Shown here: positions 14,148 to 20,935 of the stretch, in pieces
Position numbering within the stretch: the first letter of the stretch is position 1
Layout of the letters: every line of letters begins with the position of its first letter
Made by a program: the position numbers and the translations under genes
Source of the DNA: EX4572-165 sp002254885
GTDB lineage: Archaea > Thermoplasmatota > E2 > DHVEG-1
Direction: 5' to 3'
NCBI GenBank assembly: GCA_029939595.1
Contig: JAOZSQ010000001.1
Span: forward strand, 124,001-188,000
DNA: 64,000 nt
Notes under the pieces: model-generated
Told to the model about the DNA's origin: nothing
Databases searched by the model: none
Seen by the model: the letters and a program-made list of their open reading frames with translations, nothing else

Positions 14148-14503
14148 TTAAATCTCCTTTTTAAATTTTTGGCTGTTCCTGAATTTTCCCTTTTTGGTTT
14201 TAACCAAGCAATATCTTCATCAGAATCTCTTGTCATTGCTGCATCTCTTTCTTCATCTGTTTTAAATCCGCCTTTTGTGGGGAACCAACAATTACATCTT
14301 GGACGCTCAAACATGTGATAAACTGTCACGTTTTCAGTTTTTCCCATAAGGTAAACATGTGTTAAATTATCCACTCCATTTGCATCACCCACAACAAAAC
14401 TAACATCTTTTTCTTTAAGTACATCTTCTAATTTTGGGACATATACAGATACAAATTCTTCAGGTGTAATATCCAAATGCCCACTTACAAAATATGTTGT
14501 CAT
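14144..14503 (-). CDS. SLOG-like nucleotide-binding protein
   Basis: 119 residues. Rossmann-like start Y-F-V-S-G-H (residues 4-9), then V-V-G-D-A-N-G-V-D (37-45), and the C-terminal pattern G-G-F-K-T-D-E-E-R-D-A-A-M-T...S-D-E-D-I-A-W...R-E-N-S-G-T-A-x-N. This matches phage-borne SLOG/YspA-like proteins, a superfamily thought to bind nucleotides or nucleotide-derived ligands and often linked to conflict systems. The ligand is unknown. It overlaps genes on both sides by 4 bases. Confidence 0.7.
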   Translation of the reverse strand: MTTYFVSGHLDITPEEFVSVYVPKLEDVLKEKDVSFVVGDANGVDNLTHVYLMGKTENVTVYHMFERPRCNCWFPTKGGFKTDEERDAAMTRDSDEDIAWLKPKRENSGTAKNLKRRFK

Positions 14504-14787
14504 CCTATTGTTGGTCTAGGATCATCAGGATCGGGTTTTTTAAATATCAATGCCTTAACCTCTTTGGGGGTTAGGATTTTGGGTTTTTTGATTCCAAAAG
14601 TTTCTTTTAATGGTATCCCATCAAATTTTTTGCGTCTTTTGAATGTAAATATTTCTGCTGTCATCTTTTGTGTTTTTATAAATATAAATTTACCTATTAA
14701 TAATGTTAACTTCCCCGTTGAAAAAAATAACTCTCCTATGTTTGCAATACTTTGGGGAATGAAATCCATTTCTTGTTCTTCTTCCAT
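14500..14787 (-). CDS. Hypothetical protein
   Basis: 95 residues, hydrophobic centre (L-T-L-L-I-G-K-F-I-F-I) and a basic, Pro-rich C-terminus (D-P-D-D-P-R-P). Possibly membrane-associated. It is the first gene after the tRNA-Ser pair. Unrecognised. Confidence 0.55.
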   Translation of the reverse strand: MEEEQEMDFIPQSIANIGELFFSTGKLTLLIGKFIFIKTQKMTAEIFTFKRRKKFDGIPLKETFGIKKPKILTPKEVKALIFKKPDPDDPRPTIG

Positions 14788-14832
14788 TGTTAGTTAATCA
14801 TTGTAATGTTATGTGTTTCATCTATTTAGTGT

Positions 14833-14918
14833 TGGCGGAAGATAAAGGAATTGAACCTTTGTTACTATCGCAAACCTACGCTTTCCAAGCGTGTACCTTT
14901 CCACTCGGTCAATCTTCC
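14833..14918 (-). tRNA. tRNA-Ser(GGA)
   Basis: Class II tRNA: acceptor GGAAGAT/ATCTTCC, loop TTGGAAA (anticodon GGA, reading UCC/UCU), long variable arm, T loop TTCAATT, G discriminator as usual for Ser, and CCA encoded at 14833-14835. Confidence 0.95.
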
Positions 14919-14921
14919 GAT

Positions 14922-15011
14922 TGGAGGAAGAATTGGGATTTGAACCCAAGGACCCCTTACAGGATCAGCGATTTTCAAGACCGCCCCGATAAACCACTCC
15001 GGCATTCTTCC
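14922..15011 (-). tRNA. tRNA-Ser(TGA)
   Basis: Class II tRNA: acceptor GGAAGAA/TTCTTCC, loop CTTGAAA (anticodon TGA, reading UCA), variable arm ATCCTGTAAGGGGT, T loop TTCAAAT, CCA encoded at 14922-14924, U discriminator. It lies 3 bases upstream of tRNA-Ser(GGA) and shares its promoter. Confidence 0.95.
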
Positions 15012-15039
15012 TTGCAATTTTTCAAAACCTCAACTATTT

Positions 15040-15069
15040 ATTATAATCAGATTTTTGAAGAATAGTCAA
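15040..15069 (-). promoter_or_regulatory. Sigma-70-like promoter of the tRNA-Ser pair
   Basis: TTGACT (15064-15069) and TATAAT (15040-15045) with an 18-base spacer, 29 bases upstream of tRNA-Ser(TGA). Confidence 0.82.
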
Positions 15070-15077
15070 GTTTTATT

Positions 15078-15269
15078 TTAAAGTTCTTTTATTTTATCTA
15101 ACTCAATCACACCCATAACATTTGTTCCTTGAATCTCAACTCTACTTCCCTTTCTCAAGGGTTGTTTAGGGAGTTGACATTTTAAAACATACCCATTATC
15201 CAACATCAAATGGAAAATTTTGTCTTTGGGTTTAATAGCGTTGATTTTACCTTCTGCTTGGATATTCAT
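15078..15269 (-). CDS. Small beta-rich protein
   Basis: About 63 residues, alternating hydrophobic/charged strands (K-I-F-H-L-M-L-D-N-G-Y-V-L-K-C), R-K-G-S-R-V-E-I-Q-G-T like an OB or SH3 fold. ATG at 15269 preceded by AAGG. Unrecognised; nucleic-acid binding would be a guess. Confidence 0.6.
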   Translation of the reverse strand: MNIQAEGKINAIKPKDKIFHLMLDNGYVLKCQLPKQPLRKGSRVEIQGTNVMGVIELDKIKEL

Positions 15270-15285
15270 CAAACCTTGTGGGGAT

Positions 15286-15318
15286 AAAAAAAGAAGGTAG
15301 TTGAGGACTCCAACTACC
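15286..15318 (-). terminator. Rho-independent terminator after the virion protein gene
   Basis: Perfect 8-bp stem GGTAGTTG/CAACTACC with a 7-base loop, followed by TTCTTTTTTT on the minus strand, 30 bases after the stop of the gene at 15348-16298. Confidence 0.88.
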
Positions 15319-15347
15319 CGAATAACATTTCAAAACAATATTCATAT

Positions 15348-16298
15348 TTATGCAATAACTCTGAATGCTAATTGATCTTTTAATTCTGCTGGTGCTGGTT
15401 TAAATTCAACACTTACCGAATTATTATCTACTATTACTACATCATGTGGAATGATAATGTGCAACTTACCATCTTCACCTTCCCTATAAACTGTAACACT
15501 TACACAGTTTCGGGATAAGCTATGAGTAAGTGTAGCCTTACCATCCACTAAAGCAACTGTCCCTTTAGTAAATTCTTTCATCAAAGCTGCTTTACCAAGC
15601 AACTGTGTTTCTAAGTTATCTACTTTAGTTTCAAGAGCACTTACATCACCTTTTGCTTCTGATGCGACAACAGAGAATCCAAATTGCCCAACATAAACGT
15701 AAGCGTAAAAATCGCCACCGTCAAAGTTTTTCATATCAGATGTTATATCAAATTCTTGAGTTAAGACACCTGCTTTATTATCAAAAATTAAATTAGCATC
15801 ATCTGTGAAATATACTTCTGTGTTTCCTGGTTGCAAAAATATTTGAGGCATAAATTTAACACCAAATTCATCAGTAATTAAATTTTGAATTCTATCACCC
15901 GCAACATAGTTTGCACCGGTTCCTGGATTTTTTGTTGTTGCTAATGCACCATAATTGCCCATATCCGCATCTGTTGGAATTATAATTTCAAATGCAACAT
16001 GAAGATTACTTCCAATAGTTGTACTTTTTGATGAAATTATGCCCTTCAAACCGAACTTTAGTTTTTGGGTAAACACTTTAGGATCAGTTCCAGAATCAAT
16101 TGATCCATTTTCTTGAATAAAACTTTCTTGAATAAAACTATCTTCTGCCCATATATCTTTTTGAAGAATAACAGGAGCACTACTGATAGCTTCATTACTG
16201 ACACCCTTAATATTAGTAGTATGTGCTTTTCTTAATGCTTTTTTAAAAGCCATAGTTGCTAATGTACGGGTATCAAAATCACCTTTTTTTGCTGCCAT
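15348..16298 (-). CDS. Virion structural protein (probable tail or capsid decoration)
   Basis: 316 residues, low in Cys, rich in Gly, Thr, Val and Ala, with alternating beta strands and a short coiled coil (about 210-235, V-S-A-L-E-T-K-V-D-N-L-E-T-Q-L) before a beta C-terminal domain. This composition is typical of tail-fibre or appendage proteins that trimerise. It follows the larger structural gene by 10 bases and ends at a strong terminator. No family name can be given. Confidence 0.65.
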   Translation of the reverse strand: MAAKKGDFDTRTLATMAFKKALRKAHTTNIKGVSNEAISSAPVILQKDIWAEDSFIQESFIQENGSIDSGTDPKVFTQKLKFGLKGIISSKSTTIGSNLHVAFEIIIPTDADMGNYGALATTKNPGTGANYVAGDRIQNLITDEFGVKFMPQIFLQPGNTEVYFTDDANLIFDNKAGVLTQEFDITSDMKNFDGGDFYAYVYVGQFGFSVVASEAKGDVSALETKVDNLETQLLGKAALMKEFTKGTVALVDGKATLTHSLSRNCVSVTVYREGEDGKLHIIIPHDVVIVDNNSVSVEFKPAPAELKDQLAFRVIA

Positions 16299-16308
16299 GT
16301 TCTTCTCC

Positions 16309-18279
16309 TTATGATAATGTTAATGAATTGATATAACCCGTCCAATTTTCATTGGCTGTTACTTTTATAACCGCATATCCACCACCTTCAGGACTTGTAT
16401 TTCTTGTTCCTATTGATAATGTACCGCCGTTGTTCCAGCTACCTTTCAAACAACCCAACAAATCCATATCACCGGTAAACGGGGTTTTACAACATTTAAA
16501 TGTTGTTATACCACCTACTTTAGTAACATTTGGTACTAAAAATTCCATATGAACTGCATTATTAGAACCTAAAGCGGTTGTTGTTGGTATAACAGAAACG
16601 CTTCCACCAACTGATAATGAAAATTCAAATTTAAACGGAACATAAAAGAATGTGTAAAAAGTTCTTTCACCAGAGATAGTAGAATAATTAGGATTACTAT
16701 TATATGCACTAAAATTCCCACTATTTAATCCTCGTTTTGGATATTGTAATCTGGCATTATAAATCAACAAACCGGTATTGCTTAATAGGCTTTCATCCGA
16801 ATTCCAAGGGAAATCTGAACTACCCGCACCCGAATCATAATTTGTTGATGTTAATAATGCTGCTTGATGTTCGGGTTCAACTTTCATTCTACTCTTTTCA
16901 CCATTAGGAAAATCAGCTAATGGAGAATAACTATCAAACAAAACCTTCCAACTTGAATTTTTGGATTGTGAACCATTTCTTGATAATGTTTTACTTCCAC
17001 TTGTGGTTACAGCTAAAACAGCTTCTAATAACCTTTTGTTTGTTGTATCATAATCAACATTACTTTGACTCATAGTGATTATTTTATTTCTATCACCTGA
17101 TCCTAATTCTGATAAACCTTGAGTTGAGTTGCTTACGTCACAAGTCTGTCCACCTAATTTTGCTGTCTTAGAAATTCCACCACTTGTTACTTGAGTGTTT
17201 TTATATAGGTTTGCTACTTGTCCATCAAATGATGCGTGACCACCTGTATCGTATGTAATACCTGAAAGTTTCTTTGAAGAATCTTGTACCCAGGCACCTA
17301 TTACCAAACTAGCATCAACTGGATCTGCGACTGATGTATCACCATCACATATCCATTCCCATTTACCAAGTGAAGTATTACCACCCGCACCATCTTCATA
17401 AGTAATTTCAACATAATTATAACCCAACCGACTGCTTTTTGCTGCCCAAGAACCTGTTCTATATTTAAATGCTTCAAATGTATCACCATTATCAAATTTA
17501 ACATAAGAAAGAGAGCCAACAGAAAAACTACATCCTGTAAGATTAGATGTTTTCGCACCTGTTTTCAAATTAACTGTTGCAGCATCTACTACATCGTTAA
17601 CTGTCATTGTTATTCTTTCATTGTCATTATATGCGAGAGTAAAAGCATTTTTTGAATATGGGATTGTATTGCTATTACCTTTTGAATTTGAATTTATTGT
17701 ACCACTAACACTTTGACTTGCTCCAAATATACCTTTTTTTGATCTACTACTTGCTCCGGTCCCACTTGAACTATAAGCTCCATCAACATCGGTTGATGGG
17801 TGGTTTGTATAACTTGCTAGTGGATTTCCTGCACCAAATGACAATTTTCCACTTGTACCTGTTTGATTAAAAGTAGTGGAATAATCTGTAATTTTAGGGG
17901 GAGGAGAGGGGGCTAATGCTTTAAGAACTACATTTAGATCGTCAATTGCTCTTGATGTTGAATCATCTGGTTTCCAATTTGTATAAAGTCCGTCTGAAAA
18001 ATCAGTTTCACCAAGAACTCCTTCACCTACAAGAACTACTTTAAATACTTCTCCAACTTTCTTACAATATTTTAATGATTGTGTAGATTTATTATACCAA
18101 AATCTTGCATCGTATAAAGGTCCAAACGCTTTAACTTTATTAAACTCTGTCTCGTTGTATCCTGGGTCAGCAGAAATATATTGAGGATCAGTAGGGTCGT
18201 ATGGGTCTCCAAGAAGCATTTCTGGTGTAACATCTTGCAATTCATTTTGATTAAATTTTAAGTTACCAAAAACTTCCAT
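16309..18279 (-). CDS. Virion structural protein, tail appendage/fibre-like
   Basis: 656 residues, Gly/Ser/Thr/Asn-rich and beta-structured. Near residues 107-125 it carries S-R-A-I-D-D-L-N-V-V-L-K-A-L-A-P-S-P-P, a motif I associate with structural proteins of large myoviruses. The central region resembles repeated jelly-roll or fibre segments. A TATAAATA box lies 65 bases upstream, fitting late expression. It is probably on the particle surface and may contact the host; the exact position is unknown. Confidence 0.75.
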   Translation of the reverse strand: MEVFGNLKFNQNELQDVTPEMLLGDPYDPTDPQYISADPGYNETEFNKVKAFGPLYDARFWYNKSTQSLKYCKKVGEVFKVVLVGEGVLGETDFSDGLYTNWKPDDSTSRAIDDLNVVLKALAPSPPPKITDYSTTFNQTGTSGKLSFGAGNPLASYTNHPSTDVDGAYSSSGTGASSRSKKGIFGASQSVSGTINSNSKGNSNTIPYSKNAFTLAYNDNERITMTVNDVVDAATVNLKTGAKTSNLTGCSFSVGSLSYVKFDNGDTFEAFKYRTGSWAAKSSRLGYNYVEITYEDGAGGNTSLGKWEWICDGDTSVADPVDASLVIGAWVQDSSKKLSGITYDTGGHASFDGQVANLYKNTQVTSGGISKTAKLGGQTCDVSNSTQGLSELGSGDRNKIITMSQSNVDYDTTNKRLLEAVLAVTTSGSKTLSRNGSQSKNSSWKVLFDSYSPLADFPNGEKSRMKVEPEHQAALLTSTNYDSGAGSSDFPWNSDESLLSNTGLLIYNARLQYPKRGLNSGNFSAYNSNPNYSTISGERTFYTFFYVPFKFEFSLSVGGSVSVIPTTTALGSNNAVHMEFLVPNVTKVGGITTFKCCKTPFTGDMDLLGCLKGSWNNGGTLSIGTRNTSPEGGGYAVIKVTANENWTGYINSLTLS

Positions 18280-18332
18280 AAATATGTCTCCGTTAAATTT
18301 TATTTGTTTCTATTCTTTTTTCTTTGTAATTT

Positions 18333-18971
18333 TTATTTACTCTTATTTATATCATTCGTTTGTTTATCTAAATATTCCTTTGCTGTTAATAATTCACCAT
18401 CAACTAAAATATGGGTGGCAATATTTCTTTCACACATTTCAATTGAGTCAAACCAAAAATCTTTTCCATCGTCAATCATTTTATTTTGTTCTTCTTCAGT
18501 GAGAAAAGGAGTTAATACTTTTTTAAACATCTTTTTGAAGACTTTGGATGCATGTGCAACCTCTCCTATAACTTCATGTCCTTTTCCTTCAAACCATCCT
18601 GAAAAATTATGAAACATTAAAGAAGATGTTTCGTAAATATATCGTTCTTCTCCCTGACAAAAAATTAATGCTGCCATAGAATAAGCAATAGAATCTATAA
18701 TAGTAATAACATTATCCCAGGATTGAATTAGATTTACTAATTGCAATCCAACATCAATTGCTCCACCTGTTGAATTAATACGAATTCGTAAGGTGTCTTC
18801 ATTACTTCCATTCCACAATTGGTTTAATATACTACGTAATTCAATATCATCAATAATTTCACCAACAAAAAGTGTATAATGATTAATTGGTTTTATTTCT
18901 TCTCTTTTATGAAGAAAATAATTATCACTTTTTATGATATCGGGATTAATTTGTTCGTTTTCTTCCGCCAT
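18333..18971 (-). CDS. ClpP-like serine protease
   Basis: 212 residues with the ClpP/crotonase fold pattern: I-R-I-N-S-T-G-G-A-I-D-V-G-L (about 67-80), nucleophile Ser in S-I-A-Y-S-M-A-A-L (about 94-102), and the His in L-M-F-H-N-F-S-G (about 119-126). The segment F-V-G-E-I-I-D-D matches the start of the ClpP core. It is next to virion genes, so capsid maturation is possible, but T4-type phages normally use a gp21 protease; degradation of host or tagged proteins with ClpX/ClpA is an alternative. Confidence 0.85.
   Translation of the reverse strand: MAEENEQINPDIIKSDNYFLHKREEIKPINHYTLFVGEIIDDIELRSILNQLWNGSNEDTLRIRINSTGGAIDVGLQLVNLIQSWDNVITIIDSIAYSMAALIFCQGEERYIYETSSLMFHNFSGWFEGKGHEVIGEVAHASKVFKKMFKKVLTPFLTEEEQNKMIDDGKDFWFDSIEMCERNIATHILVDGELLTAKEYLDKQTNDINKSK
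18344..18351 (-). promoter_or_regulatory. T4-type late promoter candidate (TATAAATA)
   Basis: Perfect TATAAATA, 65 bases before the start of the 656-residue structural gene, inside the end of the ClpP-like gene. Position before a virion gene and the presence of gp55/gp33 support it. Confidence 0.6.
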
Positions 18972-18972
18972 T

Positions 18973-19200
18973 TTATACTATTGTTCCATAGTTTTGTTGT
19001 TTAATAAATTGGGATGCTCGGTCCGCAGTACCTTCACCATAACATCTCAAAAAATGGACATCACCATCTTTCTTATATCTTGCATCATTATCTACAACCA
19101 AATGCGATTTCCAATTGCGCTGCATAATAACATCAAGATATTCTGGATTAGTGAGATTGGTAATTTTTATATCTTTATAAGTTTCTTGTTGTGGTATCAT
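18973..19200 (-). CDS. Hypothetical protein
   Basis: 75 residues, charged, ends one base before the ClpP-like gene. No recognised domain. Confidence 0.6.
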   Translation of the reverse strand: MIPQQETYKDIKITNLTNPEYLDVIMQRNWKSHLVVDNDARYKKDGDVHFLRCYGEGTADRASQFIKQQNYGTIV

Positions 19201-19207
19201 ATTTTCT

Positions 19208-20266
19208 CTATATTTGGTTTAAAATGCTAATTACATACTTAGCCATTTTTGAGTTTTTGATTTTGGAAGCTGTTCCATGTTCAAGCAATTTAACATGGGT
19301 TTGTTTAGTTTCAAAACAACCTTTACCACAAGTATCACATGTTTCAGATTTGGCTGTTTTTGGACAATCAACAAATTCTGCTCCTTGGCAGGGTACAGCT
19401 TGATTATCATTACCAAAAAACATAGTTGACCAACCAGCTTTATGTAAAGTTTGATAATCTTGTTCGGTAGTAAGAATATCAGTAGATGCACAAATATGTA
19501 AATTGCCTTTAGAAGCTGATTTAATAGATCCAGCCATACTTCCCAATTTTTCAGTGAGTAATTATTCATATAAAGGTGTTTTACATTTTGGACAAATTCC
19601 TTCTGTAAGACTACAAAAATTATGTTCTTCTTCTGAATATTCTGCTTCGGCTATTTTTTTAATATGTGCAATAATTTGATCTTTTGTCATTTTACTTGCA
19701 TTAGGAATCTTAAATTTGCCTTTTACAAAAGCAAACATTGAGTCAGGATTTTTCAGCATATTAGCTGTCATTTCAATCCATTCTTCATCGGTTCGTTGTG
19801 GATTCCAACATCGGGTCGGTGCCCAAAATTCCATTTTTGGAGTTGCATTAGCAATACTTCTCCATTTTTTTAAATCGGTTCCTTTAGCAAATGGTTCACC
19901 TCTGGAACATATTCTAAAGCGTTTAAATTGTGCTTTATCTGCATTTTTACCACCACTCCAAGAAGGACCTCCATCTGTATTATATTTACTTGTCACAGAA
20001 TATTTTTTAAGATCTTCAAAAAACTGATTTGGTTTTAAATCATTAAACCATGCATTAGATACTTTATCACTTTTGGTCATATTTGAATCTTTAGTATCAA
20101 AAGCAGTATAGTTTCCTGTGGTATAACAAAACGCCAAACAAAACTTTGTACAACACGCCTTACATGTTGATGGTGGTCTAACTGTTGCGTATAACTTAAT
20201 ATCTCCTGTCCATCTTATTGGAGATATTTCTTTTGCTTCGGTTAGATATTGTTTAAATGGTAACAT
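19208..20266 (-). pseudogene. Packaged Cys-rich protein family, copy 1, with in-frame TAA
   Basis: One reading frame from ATG 20266 to 19208, split by a TAA at 19562-19564 into 234- and about 115-residue parts. Both parts align in order with the intact 316-residue copy at 62288-63238: C-K-A-C-C-T-K-F-C-L-A-F-C-Y near the start, R-F-R-I-C-S-R-G-E-P...W-A-P-T-R-C-W-N, a CPKC knuckle, then G-W-S-T-M-F-F and C-D-T-C-G-K-G-C-F. The N-terminus M-L-P-F-K-Q-Y-L-T-E-A resembles the T4 capsid-targeting sequence with a protease-like L-T-E/A site. A TATAAATA box is 33 bases upstream. The TAA may be a mutation, an assembly error or a leaky stop. Enzymatic role unknown. Confidence 0.7.
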
Positions 20267-20293
20267 ATATAATCCTGTAAAAATTTAAATCTC

Positions 20294-20935
20294 TCATTTA
20301 TTTATATCAAAACCTTCTATTGATACTTCAATAGATTCTTCTTTTGGTTTAAATTTGGTTTTCAAATCATACAAATAAATATGTTTTCCTTTTGTTTTTT
20401 TATAAATTGCTTCCCCTTTCTTTAGAGCTTCATTAATTTCTATAGCGATTGGTTTTAATACTCCTTTTTCTTTTACCCGTTGTATTTTATCATGATAGAT
20501 TTTGCCTTTATATTCTATCATTTTTCCTTTTGATGTAACTCCTAAATATTTAAAATTTGTTGCTTTATAGATCGTCCCAACATGTTCATAATTAGGATCG
20601 GCGTATGATACAATCTTTTTAAGAGAAGTATTTTTTTCTAACCACCTTAAACAATATCCTATAAAATATGATTCGGTGTTTTTAGGAGTATCATCAATAC
20701 AACATAACCTCCTTAATTCCATTAAATCTTCTTTATTATCGGCATATCTTTTCCATGCATTTTTCATTGCTATATTAGAAAATATCATTGCGCCTATTGT
20801 TTCTCCATTATATACCATTTTAAAACAATAAGTTGATTGTATGCCATTGATATTTTTAGAATAGTGCCATTTTTCAATAAAATCCTTAATATCCCAACGC
20901 CGACATTTAAATATTTGGAAATCTTTAATTTTCAT
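20294..20935 (-). CDS. Mom-like DNA modification protein (GNAT-related)
   Basis: 213 residues. The block R-R-L-C-C-I-D-D-T-P-K-N-T-E-S-Y-F-I (about 74-91) and S-Y-A-D-P-N-Y-E-H-V-G-T-I-Y-K-A-T-N-F (about 110-128) match the phage Mu Mom family, which transfers a carbamoylmethyl-type group to adenine in phage DNA and shields it from restriction. These phage Mom relatives are GNAT-fold. It sits immediately after the DNA polymerase gene (one-base overlap), which suits a DNA-modification role. Chemistry here is inferred from the family. Confidence 0.82.
   Translation of the reverse strand: MKIKDFQIFKCRRWDIKDFIEKWHYSKNINGIQSTYCFKMVYNGETIGAMIFSNIAMKNAWKRYADNKEDLMELRRLCCIDDTPKNTESYFIGYCLRWLEKNTSLKKIVSYADPNYEHVGTIYKATNFKYLGVTSKGKMIEYKGKIYHDKIQRVKEKGVLKPIAIEINEALKKGEAIYKKTKGKHIYLYDLKTKFKPKEESIEVSIEGFDINK
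20299..20306 (-). promoter_or_regulatory. T4-type late promoter candidate (TATAAATA)
   Basis: Perfect TATAAATA 33 bases before the start of the capsid-targeted protein gene at 20266, inside the 3' end of the Mom-like gene. Confidence 0.55.

Noticed and set aside
19231..19569. Open frame M-N-N-Y-S-L-K-N in another frame over the Cys-rich gene
   Set aside because: Lacks Cys motifs and composition; the other frame aligns with the copy at 62288-63238.
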